64,000 nucleotides of DNA from Alkalibaculum sporogenes (GTDB lineage: Bacteria; Bacillota; Clostridia; Eubacteriales; Alkalibacteraceae), in the NCBI RefSeq assembly GCF_009362815.1, contig NZ_WHNX01000012.1, positions 1 through 64,000 of the forward strand, in the 5' to 3' direction. Shown here in pieces: positions 1-8,786 of this stretch (position 1 is the first letter of the stretch; every line of letters begins with the position of its first letter). The notes below the pieces were generated by a model, which searched no databases, had not been told where the DNA came from, and saw nothing but the letters and a program-made list of their open reading frames with translations. Position numbers and translations under genes: made by a program.

Positions 1-230
1 ACGGATTGAGAGGAGAGCTAGGTTCATAAGATCCTTCGTCGTGGAACTCCTCTGGATGACGGATTGAGAGGAGAGCTAGGTTCATAAGATCCTTCGTCGT
101 GGAACTCCTCTGGATGACGGATTGAGAGGAGAACTAGGGCTTATAAAATCCTTCGTCGTGGAACTCCTCTGGATGACGATTGAGAGGAGAACTAGGGCTT
201 ATAAGATCCTTCGTAGAAAGCTCCTCTGGA
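1..230. repeat. Tandem repeat, 58-59 bp unit, about four copies
   Basis: Units begin at 1, 59, 117 and 176. The first two are identical 58-mers, the third has a one-base insertion and several substitutions, and the fourth diverges after its middle; a truncated piece of the unit continues to about 240. Each unit carries an inverted repeat (AGAGGAG near its start, CTCCTCT near its end), so it can form a hairpin. The array begins at the window edge and may continue to the left. The short plus-strand reading frame across it is repeat-derived and is not a gene. The array lies directly behind the stop codon of the minus-strand DUF1667 gene. Confidence 0.9.
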
Positions 231-596
231 CTATTGAGAGGTTGAATTTCTTGTTACGATTAAATCTGCACCTGAATTACCTATGTTTTTTAGAACAATG
301 TCTCCTACTGTACAAGGAGATTTTATTGTTGTTTTGTTTATTATATTCATTATAGCAAAGATATCATCTTTTGGCACACCTGAAGTAGTCTTTACAGAGG
401 TTACTGATTGAGGGCTATTTTCTACTTTTATAGTTGTTGTAATTATTCTTTTCGGAGCTGTATATTCATCTATGGCATAAACCTCTCCTCTTGAACATGC
501 ATTTCCCTTTATTATATGGTCTCCATCTTTTTTAATGATGGAGATTTTACAACCTTTTGGACACACTACACATATTAGAGATTTTTCTCGTACCAT
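231..596 (-). CDS. DUF1667 family protein, GlpA-associated
   Basis: A small 121-aa protein with CVVCPKGC near its N-terminus and a further Cys in the NACSRGE segment, the pattern of the DUF1667 family. Members normally sit beside two FAD-dependent oxidoreductases, as here, and are thought to belong to a glycerol-3-phosphate dehydrogenase-like complex; the Cys motifs suggest a metal or Fe-S centre, but this is inference. It is the last gene of the operon, two bases after the stop of the upstream oxidoreductase, with GAGGAGG in front of its ATG. The last residues (about TSQ) and the stop lie at the edge of the 58-bp repeat array, so the original C-terminus may have been changed by the repeat. 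Confidence 0.8.
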   Translation of the reverse strand: MVREKSLICVVCPKGCKISIIKKDGDHIIKGNACSRGEVYAIDEYTAPKRIITTTIKVENSPQSVTSVKTTSGVPKDDIFAIMNIINKTTIKSPCTVGDIVLKNIGNSGADLIVTRNSTSQ

Positions 597-598
597 TA

Positions 599-1852
599 TT
601 ATTCCTCCTCTATTTTAAATTTAATCTGATCTTGTTCAGATAATGATAATTTACCTTTGTCGATGTTGAAGCTCACCATCTCACCAGGAGTTAGTTTGGT
701 GTATTTTTTTGTGTAAATTTTACTATTATTTATGTAACCTGAAATAACGCACTGTTCATATACTTTATTTACTCTTAGGTAAATGTTTGTTTTGTCTTGG
801 TCACCAATATTAATTTTTTGTGGAACAATATATGAAATTCCTTCCATTGGTACTGTATATGCAAATTCCTTCTTTGATTTTTTATTACTTTTAATATAGT
901 TAACAGCGCCAATTGCTGCTATTTCGCCCTCTTCTGAAACATAATCTACTAAGTCGTGGACATGAAGTACATTTCCACAGGAAAAAATACCTGTAATTGA
1001 GGTTTCTCTATTCTGGTCAACAGTAGCACCTTTTGTTCTAATATCGAGTTCTATGCCACATTCTCTTGTTAATTCATTTTCTGGAATTAATCCAATAGAT
1101 AAGAGCAAAGTGTCACATGGTATATAGATTTCAGTTTCTGAGATAGGTTTTAATTGTTTGTCTACTTGAGCAATAGTTACACCCTCAAGTCTGTTTTTAC
1201 CGTGTATTTTAACAACGCTGTGACTTAGTTTTAGAGGAATATTATAATCGTCTAGACATTGTACGATATTTCTAGTCAATCCATTTGAATATGGCATTAA
1301 TTCAAGTACACAGTTTACTTTGGCTCCTTCTAAAGTCATTCGCCTAGCCATAATTAAACCAATATCGCCTGAGCCTAAAATGACAACATTTTTTCCAGGC
1401 ATATACCCTTCTAGGTTAATGAATCTTTGAGCAGTGCCGGCTGTAAATACTCCTGCTGGTCTTGTGCCAGGAATATTGATTGCACCTCTAGTTCTTTCTC
1501 GACAACCCATGGCAAGTACGACTGCTTTTGCATAGATCACTTGATAGCCTTGGGAAGCACTTATAACATGTAATTCTTTTTCTTTTGTAACGTGAAGAAC
1601 CATAGTATCTGTTTGAACTTGGATATTTGTGTTTAGTATTTTATCGATGTATTTTTGACTATATTCAGGACCGGTAAGCTCTTCTTTAAATTTGTGTACG
1701 CCAAAACCATTGTGAATACACTGATTTAGAATTCCGCCTAAGACTGTATCCCTCTCTATAATTAGTATATCCTCAAGACCTTCTTGGTGTGCCTTTAAAG
1801 CTGCCGCTAAACCAGCTGGACCTCCACCTACAACTACTAAATCGTATTTCAT
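599..1852 (-). CDS. FAD-dependent NAD(P)-disulfide-type oxidoreductase
   Basis: A 417-aa flavoprotein. The N-terminal FAD-binding fold has GGGPAGLAAAL at about residues 9-19, a second nucleotide-binding fold has GSGDIGLIMARR near the middle, and the C-terminal part has the GIFSCGNV FAD motif. It belongs to the pyridine nucleotide-disulfide oxidoreductase superfamily, in the branch that partners GlpA-like dehydrogenases and DUF1667 proteins. Its ATG overlaps the stop of the upstream gene by four bases (ATGA), indicating translational coupling. The likely role is to pass electrons from glycerol-3-phosphate or a related hydroxy-acid to NAD or another carrier; the true substrate cannot be read from the sequence. 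Confidence 0.85.
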   Translation of the reverse strand: MKYDLVVVGGGPAGLAAALKAHQEGLEDILIIERDTVLGGILNQCIHNGFGVHKFKEELTGPEYSQKYIDKILNTNIQVQTDTMVLHVTKEKELHVISASQGYQVIYAKAVVLAMGCRERTRGAINIPGTRPAGVFTAGTAQRFINLEGYMPGKNVVILGSGDIGLIMARRMTLEGAKVNCVLELMPYSNGLTRNIVQCLDDYNIPLKLSHSVVKIHGKNRLEGVTIAQVDKQLKPISETEIYIPCDTLLLSIGLIPENELTRECGIELDIRTKGATVDQNRETSITGIFSCGNVLHVHDLVDYVSEEGEIAAIGAVNYIKSNKKSKKEFAYTVPMEGISYIVPQKINIGDQDKTNIYLRVNKVYEQCVISGYINNSKIYTKKYTKLTPGEMVSFNIDKGKLSLSEQDQIKFKIEEE

Positions 1853-3297
1853 AGATGCACCTCCATGCTTTTCTTAGTTTTATCAATTAATATATTTGAT
1901 TTATCTTCGGATTTGTTAATATCTAATACAGGTAAATCCAGTTCTTCATTGATAATTTCCATAACCCTAGGAGAACAAAAACCTCCTTGACATCTTCCGG
2001 CACCAGCTCGAGCTCTTCTTTTAACTGCATCTAATGTTGTAGCCGGTATTGGCCTATGGAGCGCTTCAACAATCTCTCCTTGAGTCATTGATTCGCAGCG
2101 ACAGATAACTCTACCATAACGTGGATCTTTTTTTATCAGTTTATTTTTGTCATGTATATTAAGTTCGTTCACCTTAATTATGGGAGTTAAGTTAGGGTTA
2201 AAGGTATGGTCTTTCTTTAATTTTAATCCAGCATTTAGAAGCAACTTTGATACCATTACTGCAATTGCTGGAGAGGACGTTAACCCTGGCGAGTCTATGG
2301 CTCCTACGTTAATAAATTGCTTTACTTGACTTTCTTCAATTATGAAGTCATAAGTATCTGTAGCCGCTCTTAAACCTGAAAATTGCGTTATTGCTTTTGA
2401 ATAATCAATAGATTTCAGTGTCTTCTGTACTTTGTGTTGCAAAGTAGCTAAACCTTGGGAAGTCGTACTAGTATCTTCCTTATCGCAAATATACTCTGCA
2501 TTGGGACCTATCATCATATTACCGTGATAAGTTGGCGTTACTAAAACACCTTTAGAACCGTTGTTGGGAGTTTGGAATAAAATAGAATTTGTAAGTCCAG
2601 AGTACTCTTTGTCAAATAATATGTATTCACCTTTTCTTGGCCTTATTTTAAATCTATTAACCCCAACCATATTTGATATTTCATCAGAGTAAAGTCCAGC
2701 ACAGTTGATTATATATCTTGTGTTAATAGTGTTCTTATCTGTTTGAATTGTGAAGTGATTTTCTTTTTTTGCGATACTAGTAACTTTATTATTTAATAGA
2801 AAGCTTACTCCATTTAATGCTGCGTTTTCCGCCATTGCAATAGCGTATTCCCATGGCGATATAACTCCTGCATCAGCACAGTAAAGTGCTCCAACAACTT
2901 CCTGGTTTATATTTGGTTCTTTTTTTAACACAAATTCTCTATCCACAATTTCAAGATTCTTAATACCATTTTTTTTACCATTTTCATAGAGATGATGGAG
3001 TTCAACCATATCGTCACTACTAAAGGCTAACACGAAGGAACCACATTTATTAAAACCAAAGTGTAACTGATCATTTAAATCTTTAAACATGGAATTTCCT
3101 TGAACACACAAAGAACCTTTTAAAGTGCCAAATTTTGAATCATAACCACCATGAACTATTCCACTATTGGCTTTGCTAGTACCATTGCTTACGTCACTGT
3201 CTTTTTCTATTACGGATACTGTAATAGAATATTTTGATAGTTCTCTTGCTATAGAACAACCAACTACACCAGCCCCAATAATTGCTACATCTACCAT
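1849..3297 (-). CDS. GlpA-like FAD-dependent dehydrogenase with BFD [2Fe-2S] domain
   Basis: A 482-aa first gene of the operon. The N-terminal DAO-type FAD fold starts VAIIGAGVVGCSIAREL, and the C-terminal 100 residues contain CRCE and, after about 35 residues, CQGGFC, the four-Cys pattern of the BFD-like [2Fe-2S] domain of anaerobic glycerol-3-phosphate dehydrogenase subunit A. It probably oxidises glycerol-3-phosphate to dihydroxyacetone phosphate or acts on a related 2-hydroxy acid (LhgO-like enzymes are similar). The start ATG has AAGGAG upstream. No glycerol kinase or facilitator gene is in the window. A promoter and a leader terminator lie upstream, suggesting control by antitermination. 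Confidence 0.85.
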   Translation of the reverse strand: MVDVAIIGAGVVGCSIARELSKYSITVSVIEKDSDVSNGTSKANSGIVHGGYDSKFGTLKGSLCVQGNSMFKDLNDQLHFGFNKCGSFVLAFSSDDMVELHHLYENGKKNGIKNLEIVDREFVLKKEPNINQEVVGALYCADAGVISPWEYAIAMAENAALNGVSFLLNNKVTSIAKKENHFTIQTDKNTINTRYIINCAGLYSDEISNMVGVNRFKIRPRKGEYILFDKEYSGLTNSILFQTPNNGSKGVLVTPTYHGNMMIGPNAEYICDKEDTSTTSQGLATLQHKVQKTLKSIDYSKAITQFSGLRAATDTYDFIIEESQVKQFINVGAIDSPGLTSSPAIAVMVSKLLLNAGLKLKKDHTFNPNLTPIIKVNELNIHDKNKLIKKDPRYGRVICRCESMTQGEIVEALHRPIPATTLDAVKRRARAGAGRCQGGFCSPRVMEIINEELDLPVLDINKSEDKSNILIDKTKKSMEVHL

Positions 3298-3369
3298 AAA
3301 GAAAATACACTCCTTATATAATTATTTTATAAAGACAACCATAGGAAACTCTTTGTCGCCGCAATACAT

Positions 3370-3412
3370 AAAAAAGGCCGCACTAAAAAACACTTTGTTT
3401 TTAGTAACGGCC
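3370..3412 (-). terminator. Intrinsic terminator in the leader of the glpA-like operon
   Basis: Read on the minus strand, GGCCG pairs with CGGCC and ACTAAAAAC with GTTTTTTAGT, followed directly by six T. It lies between the promoter at 3451-3479 and the start codon at 3297, and no gene ends here on either strand, so it would stop transcription before the operon unless overridden. This is the arrangement of GlpP-controlled glp leaders in Bacillus; that the same protein acts here is inference. Confidence 0.75.
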
Positions 3413-3450
3413 TACACTTATTCCACTGGCTCAATTTATTCTTTTTTTTT

Positions 3451-3479
3451 ATTGTAGCATATTTTTATTCAAAACACAA
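3451..3479 (-). promoter_or_regulatory. Predicted sigma-A promoter of the glpA-like operon
   Basis: On the minus strand TTGTGT, a 17-bp spacer and TACAAT lie about 150 bp upstream of the start codon of the first operon gene. Confidence 0.6.
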
Positions 3480-3798
3480 ACCTAATGAAAATAAACAAAA
3501 TAAACAATCGTTAAAATTAACTGGATGACTATGCAGAATTAGGGAAAGAGATCCTTAGTTAAATATTAGTAGTATTATAATATAAAAGTGTCCATTATAA
3601 TTATTATTTATTTACATTTTTCAACCTTTTTTTATAAATATTTTACAAAATGTGTTTCATTATTAGTAATTTCGTTATATTATTTATATATGGATATAAT
3701 TTTTCTTAATATAAAGTGTAAATTTTGATTATATACGTTGAAAAAGGGTGTTTTTTCTCATTGGTATAAAGTAACATAGTTTATTTGTCGCAAAAGGT
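3480..3798. other. Divergent intergenic region with no gene seen
   Basis: AT-rich spacer between the two divergent operons. I find no credible reading frame or RNA gene. A piece near 3521-3560 (ggatgac... gagatcctta) looks like a decayed remnant of the 58-bp repeat at the left edge, but the match is too short to be sure. Confidence 0.4.
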
Positions 3799-3826
3799 TT
3801 GTTTATAGTGGACAGTTTGTTATAAT
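3799..3826 (+). promoter_or_regulatory. Predicted promoter of ftsE-ftsX
   Basis: TTGTTT, a 16-bp spacer and a perfect TATAAT at 3821-3826, about 50 bp before the ftsE start. Confidence 0.55.
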
Positions 3827-3879
3827 AAATTAGGTTACAAATTGTTTACAACTTAGGTATAAATTCTGGAGGGTTTTTC

Positions 3880-4566
3880 TTGATTAAATTAAATGGAGTT
3901 TGCAAGACATATGATAAGACAGAGCACCTTGCTCTATCTGATATAGATATATGTATTTCCAAAGGTGAATTTGTTTTTATCGTAGGGAAAAGTGGTGCTG
4001 GTAAATCAACATTTATGAAACTAATATTGAAGGAATTAGAACCTTCAACAGGAGAAATACATGTTGATGACCAAGACATTACTAAGATAAAAAGAAGACA
4101 TATACCTTTTTATAGAAGAAAGTTAGGGATAGTCTTTCAAGACTTTAGATTGCTCAGTGATAAGACTGTATATGAAAATATAGCATTTGCAATGGAAATT
4201 GTCGAAACAAGTACTGCTGTAATTAAAGAAAGTGTACCGAATGCTTTAAAATTAGTTGGGTTATCTCATCGAGCACACTACTTTCCAGATCAACTGTCTG
4301 GAGGGGAACAACAACGAGTGGCTATAGCAAGAGCAATAATTAATAATCCTTATTTAATTATATGCGATGAACCCACAGGTAATCTTGATCCAAAGACATC
4401 TATAGGAATCATGAATTTGCTTAAAGATATCAACGCAAAGGGTACCACAGTTATCATGGCAACTCATGATAAAGATATAGTAGACTTAATGCAGATGAGG
4501 GTTATTGCCTTACATGGCGGGAAAATAGTAAGTGACAAGAAAGGTGGATACCATAGTGAAGATTAA
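3880..4566 (+). CDS. ftsE: Cell division ATP-binding protein FtsE
   Basis: A 228-aa ABC ATPase. Walker A GKSGAGKST is at residues 36-44, the signature LSGGEQQR at 139-146 and Walker B LIICDEP at 159-165. It pairs with FtsX in the membrane to control peptidoglycan hydrolases during division or elongation, or asymmetric division in spore formers. The TTG start is chosen because GGAGGG lies 6 bp upstream. The end overlaps the ftsX start. A murein hydrolase and a Ctp protease follow, the usual FtsEX neighbours in Firmicutes. Confidence 0.95.
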   Translation: MIKLNGVCKTYDKTEHLALSDIDICISKGEFVFIVGKSGAGKSTFMKLILKELEPSTGEIHVDDQDITKIKRRHIPFYRRKLGIVFQDFRLLSDKTVYENIAFAMEIVETSTAVIKESVPNALKLVGLSHRAHYFPDQLSGGEQQRVAIARAIINNPYLIICDEPTGNLDPKTSIGIMNLLKDINAKGTTVIMATHDKDIVDLMQMRVIALHGGKIVSDKKGGYHSED

Positions 4567-5452
4567 TACCTTCAAGTATTTTTTTAGGGATTGCTTTAGA
4601 AGTATTAAGAAAAATTCCTTGATGAGTATTGCTTCGGTTATTTCTGTACTATCAGCATTAGTTATTTTAGGGATATTTTTAGTAATCACATTTAATATTC
4701 AACATATTACTAGTGAAATGGAAGATCAATTGGAGTTAAAAGTATTTTTAGAAAAAGATATTTCAGTAGAAGAAATGGGAGATTTAGAGAATACTCTAGA
4801 TGCCCACAAAGATATAGAAAGTTACACATTTCAATCAAAAGATGAAGCGTTAAACATTATGTCAAATCAGTTAGAACAATACGAAAATATACTTAAAGGT
4901 CTAGAAGAGGACAACCCCTTGCCTGAAGCGTTTATTATTAAAACTCATAGCGCTGGAGCTATAACAGAGTTAAATGATTCATTATCAGATTTAGATGGGG
5001 TAGATTATATAAACTACGGAGAGAGTTATGTAGGTGCTCTTATTAAATTTAATGAATTTGCTAATATAATGAGCATGGTTGTACTAGTGATTTTAACGGG
5101 GATCTCACTATTTATTATATACAATACGATTAAAATTACAGTGTTTGCTAGGAGAAAAGAGATTAGTATAATGAAATTAGTAGGTGCTACTAATTGGTAT
5201 ATCCGAGTACCGTTTATTATTGAGGGGAGTATACTTGGGGTTTTAGGTTCTATTTTAGCTGTTTTAGTTATAAGAAATGCTTATTATTATTTACTAGGAT
5301 TAATACAAGGACAATCTGTTTTAATGATGGGAATAACTTTTGCACCACCAGAAAGTGTTATGCCTGAAATAATGGTTTATTTCATTGTTTATGGTTTGGT
5401 AGTTGGCGCTGTAGGAAGTTTATTTTCTATCAGAAAGTTCTTGGACGTTTAA
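4556..5452 (+). CDS. ftsX: Cell division membrane protein FtsX
   Basis: About 298 aa. It has an N-terminal membrane segment (near residues 22-45), an extracellular domain and three C-terminal membrane segments, as in FtsX/MacB-like permeases; the segment KLVGATNWYIR is typical of the family. FtsX relays ATP hydrolysis by FtsE to extracellular peptidoglycan hydrolases. An upstream GTG at 4532 is in frame, but GTG at 4556 is preferred: AAGGTGG lies 8 bp before it and the protein then begins KINTFKYFF, as family members do. It overlaps ftsE by 11 bp. Confidence 0.93.
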   Translation: MKINTFKYFFRDCFRSIKKNSLMSIASVISVLSALVILGIFLVITFNIQHITSEMEDQLELKVFLEKDISVEEMGDLENTLDAHKDIESYTFQSKDEALNIMSNQLEQYENILKGLEEDNPLPEAFIIKTHSAGAITELNDSLSDLDGVDYINYGESYVGALIKFNEFANIMSMVVLVILTGISLFIIYNTIKITVFARRKEISIMKLVGATNWYIRVPFIIEGSILGVLGSILAVLVIRNAYYYLLGLIQGQSVLMMGITFAPPESVMPEIMVYFIVYGLVVGAVGSLFSIRKFLDV

Positions 5453-5480
5453 TATTACTAAAGAATAAGGAGGAAAGACA

Positions 5481-6623
5481 TTGAAGAAAAAAATCATCAG
5501 TATCATGGTAGCGTGTCTTATTTTGATGACCATACCTGTACATGCAACAAGCGTAAATAAATTACAAGACGATTTAAAAAGTAATCAAAAGACTCAAGCT
5601 GAAACACAAAAAAAGATAGATGCAAATAAGGCATCTGTAGAGGAACTAAGAAGCGAAATTACTAAATTGGATAATGACATAAAAAAGGTAGAAAATGAGA
5701 TATTAAAGATTCAAACTAACATTAATAACACGCAAAAGGTACTTGATGAAGTAGCTATAGAACTAGAAAAAGCTGTATTAGAAAAAGAAGAACAAAAGGC
5801 TACACTAGATGAGAGACTGAGAGTTATGTATATGTATAGCGACACGAGTGTCTTCGAAATCTTGTTTAGCGCCTCAAACTTTAGTGATTTAATTACTAAA
5901 ATAGATGCTGTCAAAACTATTGCTGATTACGACCAAAAAGTGTTTGAGAAACTAGAAGAAATGGAAAAAGAAATTAACGCAAAGAAGCAAAAAATCGAAA
6001 TAAAAAAGCAGGATCTCCTTAGATTAAAAAAAGATAGCGAGAGTAAAAAAACAAGTTTAAATCAAGTCAAGGTCACTAGAAATGACTATATGGCAGTGCT
6101 AAAACAAAACACTCAAAAATTAGAGTCTGAGCTTAATCAATTAGCTGCAGAATCAAATAGTATAAAAAATAAGATACAAAGTCTACAAACTATTAACACT
6201 AATATCAATAAAGGAGTATATCGTTGGCCAGTACCAGGACATACTAGTGTTTCGTCTCCATATGGTAATAGAATACATCCGATTTTAGGCTATAATAAAT
6301 TCCACTCAGGAATTGATATCCCTACTGGTAGACGTAGAGGTGTGAATGCAATTGCTGTTGGTAATGGAGAGGTAATCCAATCTACTTATAGTGGTGGATA
6401 TGGAAATATGGTTACAATAGATCTAGGCTTAGATGGGAATGGGAATAAAGTCTCAGCGGTATATGCACATTTAGCAAAGAGATATGTAGGGGTAGGTAAA
6501 AAAGTTTCGGTAGGAGAAGCAATCGGTGAAGTAGGTACAACAGGAATGTCTACTGGAATACATCTTCACTTTGAAATTAGAATTAACGGTGAAACGAGAA
6601 ATCCACTGTCATATGTAAGATAG
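5481..6623 (+). CDS. Secreted murein hydrolase, coiled coil plus M23 peptidase
   Basis: 380 aa with a signal peptide (residues 1-22, ending near VHA), a long coiled coil (about 25-230) and a C-terminal M23/LytM domain (about 250-380) with the zinc ligands HSGID and HLHFE. The layout is that of EnvC and PcsB-type proteins, whose coiled coil docks on FtsX. Because the catalytic residues are intact here, unlike in EnvC, it is probably an active endopeptidase cutting peptide cross-links under FtsEX control. The TTG start is supported by AAGGAGG upstream and lies 28 bp after ftsX. A strong terminator follows. Confidence 0.9.
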   Translation: MKKKIISIMVACLILMTIPVHATSVNKLQDDLKSNQKTQAETQKKIDANKASVEELRSEITKLDNDIKKVENEILKIQTNINNTQKVLDEVAIELEKAVLEKEEQKATLDERLRVMYMYSDTSVFEILFSASNFSDLITKIDAVKTIADYDQKVFEKLEEMEKEINAKKQKIEIKKQDLLRLKKDSESKKTSLNQVKVTRNDYMAVLKQNTQKLESELNQLAAESNSIKNKIQSLQTINTNINKGVYRWPVPGHTSVSSPYGNRIHPILGYNKFHSGIDIPTGRRRGVNAIAVGNGEVIQSTYSGGYGNMVTIDLGLDGNGNKVSAVYAHLAKRYVGVGKKVSVGEAIGEVGTTGMSTGIHLHFEIRINGETRNPLSYVR

Positions 6624-6634
6624 TACATAATAGA

Positions 6635-6664
6635 AAAACTTCTAGGCAAAACTAGAAGTTTTTT
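6635..6664 (+). terminator. Intrinsic terminator after the ftsEX-M23 operon
   Basis: AAAACTTCTAG and CTAGAAGTTTT form an 11-bp stem around GCAAAA, followed by T. Confidence 0.85.
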
Positions 6665-6724
6665 ATATGAAATAAAATAAGATAGATGACTAAGTATCGA
6701 GGGAATAATGGCATATCTTTAAAT

Positions 6725-6759
6725 AAAAGGGTCTCAGTCTGATAGAAGAGATCCTTTTT
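6725..6759 (+). terminator. Second terminator-like hairpin
   Basis: AAAAGG-TCTC pairs with GAGA-CCTTTT across a 12-base loop and ends in T. It may back up the first terminator or be a decayed repeat, since it shares the GAGATCCTT string with the left-edge array. Confidence 0.45.
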
Positions 6760-7112
6760 ACATTCTATGATACGATAGCTTTAAATCAACTAGAATGTTT
6801 TAAGTATAAATTGTTAAAGGCTTTGCCTTTTTCACTGTTAAATATCAGTAACTGAAGAATATAAGAAACATTTAGAACTTAATGGATTTTTTGTATAGGT
6901 GAATATAAATTAATCTTATTTTAAGATAAAGACTTTATAATTATCTTGTTAAAGTTATAAACAGATGTTTTCCTTGATAAATATCCTATGTAGTGGTAAT
7001 ATTCTTAAATGTTAATATGATTAAATTAGAGAAGTAAAGCATATAATCTTAAGTATACAAGTGAATAGAGTAATTAAAATTCAGTATCGAATAATTTATA
7101 AGGGGATGCTAT
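6760..7112. other. AT-rich spacer before the Ctp gene
   Basis: No reading frame or RNA gene is supported here. A promoter for the downstream gene is expected, but no good -35/-10 pair stands out. Confidence 0.35.
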
Positions 7113-8321
7113 ATGAGAAATAAAAAATGGTATTTTATATTGGTAATATTAGTATTGCTAGTTTCTAATGCTGCTACTTTTGCTGTTGCAAATGGAATTT
7201 CTATTGCTCTTGGTAATAAAGTAATAGTTCAGACTAAAGATTCTGAAACGTCAGAATACATAGTGAAGCTGCTATATCTAAAAAACGAAATAGAAGAAAG
7301 TTATTACAAGGATGTAGATGAAAATACACTATTAGATGGTGCAATTAATGGAATGTTCCAAGCTGTAGGAGATCCATACACTGCATATTATGATAAAAGT
7401 CAATTTAGTTCTTATATGGAACAGATCCAAGGTAGCTATGTGGGAATAGGTGTAGTTGTGGGTTTAGATGAAGATAATTCAGTTACGGTAGTTTCACCTA
7501 TTGATGATTCTCCAGGACAGAAAGCAGGTTTAATACCTGGTGATAAAATCCTCAAGGTGGATGGAGAAGAAGTAACAGGTCTAAATTTAGACGAGGTAGT
7601 TGCTAAGATAAAAGGTGATAAAGGTACATCTGTAATACTTAGTATTGAAAGAAAGAATACTGACGAAATTTTAGAAAAAGAGATAACACGTGAAGAAATA
7701 GTAATGAAAAGTGTTGAAAGTCAAATTTTAGATGGTGATATTGGGTACTTAACTATAACACAATTTGAAAGCTATACTGGAGAAGAATTTGAAGAGCATT
7801 TAGATAGTTTACTAGCTAAAGATATTAAAGGGTTAATAGTAGATGTTAGAGATAATCCAGGTGGAATGATGGACACTGTAGTGAGTATTTTAGATCGTCT
7901 AATGGGTGAATCAGTCATTGTTTATACACAAGATAAAGCGGGTAATAAAGAGTATATGAAATCAGATGGAAAAAGCAGCTTAGAGTTGCCAATGGTAGTT
8001 CTTATAAACGGTGGTTCTGCAAGCGCATCAGAAATATTTGCAGGTGCATTACAAGATACTAATGCTGCAACTATTGTTGGAACAACATCTTTTGGAAAGG
8101 GTGTTGTGCAAAGAATGAGTGATGCTGGAGATGGTACTGGTTTTAAAATTACTGTATCAGAGTACTTTACACCAAATGGTAGAAATATTCACGGAGAAGG
8201 AATAGAGCCAGACTTAGAAATAGAAATGACTGAAGGCTTAAGATTTCAACCGGATTTTAATATTAAACAAGATGTTCAATTAAATAAGGCATTAGAAATT
8301 ATGGATAGTAAAACTCAGTAA
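7113..8321 (+). CDS. C-terminal processing serine protease, S41 family
   Basis: 402 aa with an N-terminal membrane anchor (residues 7-25), a PDZ domain (about 105-182) and the S41 catalytic domain. The serine is in NGGSASASE (near residue 304) and the general-base lysine in FGKG (residue 329). It is related to CtpA/CtpB, which act outside the membrane on partly unfolded or regulatory substrates; in spore formers CtpB cuts SpoIVFA. Its position behind ftsEX and an M23 hydrolase is common in Firmicutes and suggests turnover of cell-wall enzymes. GGGG lies upstream of the ATG. Confidence 0.92.
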   Translation: MRNKKWYFILVILVLLVSNAATFAVANGISIALGNKVIVQTKDSETSEYIVKLLYLKNEIEESYYKDVDENTLLDGAINGMFQAVGDPYTAYYDKSQFSSYMEQIQGSYVGIGVVVGLDEDNSVTVVSPIDDSPGQKAGLIPGDKILKVDGEEVTGLNLDEVVAKIKGDKGTSVILSIERKNTDEILEKEITREEIVMKSVESQILDGDIGYLTITQFESYTGEEFEEHLDSLLAKDIKGLIVDVRDNPGGMMDTVVSILDRLMGESVIVYTQDKAGNKEYMKSDGKSSLELPMVVLINGGSASASEIFAGALQDTNAATIVGTTSFGKGVVQRMSDAGDGTGFKITVSEYFTPNGRNIHGEGIEPDLEIEMTEGLRFQPDFNIKQDVQLNKALEIMDSKTQ

Positions 8322-8369
8322 TTAACTAAGCTGTATTTAACAGAGTATAATTAGTTGAATTAAATTACA

Positions 8370-8407
8370 ATACAAGCAAAGAGGAAAATTCTTGTTGCTT
8401 GTATTTT
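8370..8407 (+). terminator. Terminator after the Ctp gene
   Basis: ATACAAGCAA pairs with TTGCTTGTAT (10 bp), followed by TTTTG. Confidence 0.75.
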
Positions 8408-8430
8408 GCTATAAGGATAGTAAAATTACA

Positions 8431-8786
8431 GGGCTATCGCATGAAAAAAACATAGAAAAGATGGAATAGAATTAGTCTCGTATATATGATGAGAGCAAGA
8501 GTATGTTTAAAACAAACGCAAACACGCTGTCGCATACTGTAAGAAGAGAACTCGAAGATAAACTAAATTTTTGAAACTCGCTACGCTCAAACAGCCAAAA
8601 ATTCTTAACGTTAATCTTCTCCTTCTTTGAATTTAGCGAAGCTATCGTTTGCTAATGTTTTAAAAATACTCTATAAAGTTAGCTACTTTGATATGTTTTT
8701 TTAAAAAGGGTTCGCAGAACCCTCTTAAATGATAAAAACAAAACTGAAAAGCGTGCTATAAATAACTTTTAATGCGATTGCCGTGG
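8431..8786. mobile_element. 356-bp non-coding repeat element, copy 1 (MITE-like)
   Basis: It matches 28240-28595 along its whole length with no net length change and an identity of roughly 90% by eye. The ends are inverted repeats: the left end reads CTATCGCATGAAAA and the right end, reverse-complemented, CAATCGCATGAAAA. Inside, further arms pair: AGAGTATGTTTAAAAC...GCAAAC with GTTTGC...GTTTT...ATACTCT, and the arms of a central hairpin at about 8545-8618. TAGTAAAATTA occurs on both sides (8418-8428 and 8795-8805), like a target duplication a few bases outside the core. There is no credible reading frame. This is the pattern of a miniature inverted-repeat element, probably moved by a transposase not in the window. 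Confidence 0.8.

Noticed and set aside
1-230. CRISPR array
   Set aside because: Units are directly joined 58-mers without unique spacers, and no cas gene is near.
122-355. Plus-strand 77-aa reading frame over the left-edge array
   Set aside because: It consists of repeat sequence and the antisense of the DUF1667 gene, with no ribosome site.
8431-8786. Regulatory RNA for uvrBA
   Set aside because: The second copy lies before an unrelated gene, has its own flanking direct repeats, and ends before the promoter, so it is not part of the transcript leader.
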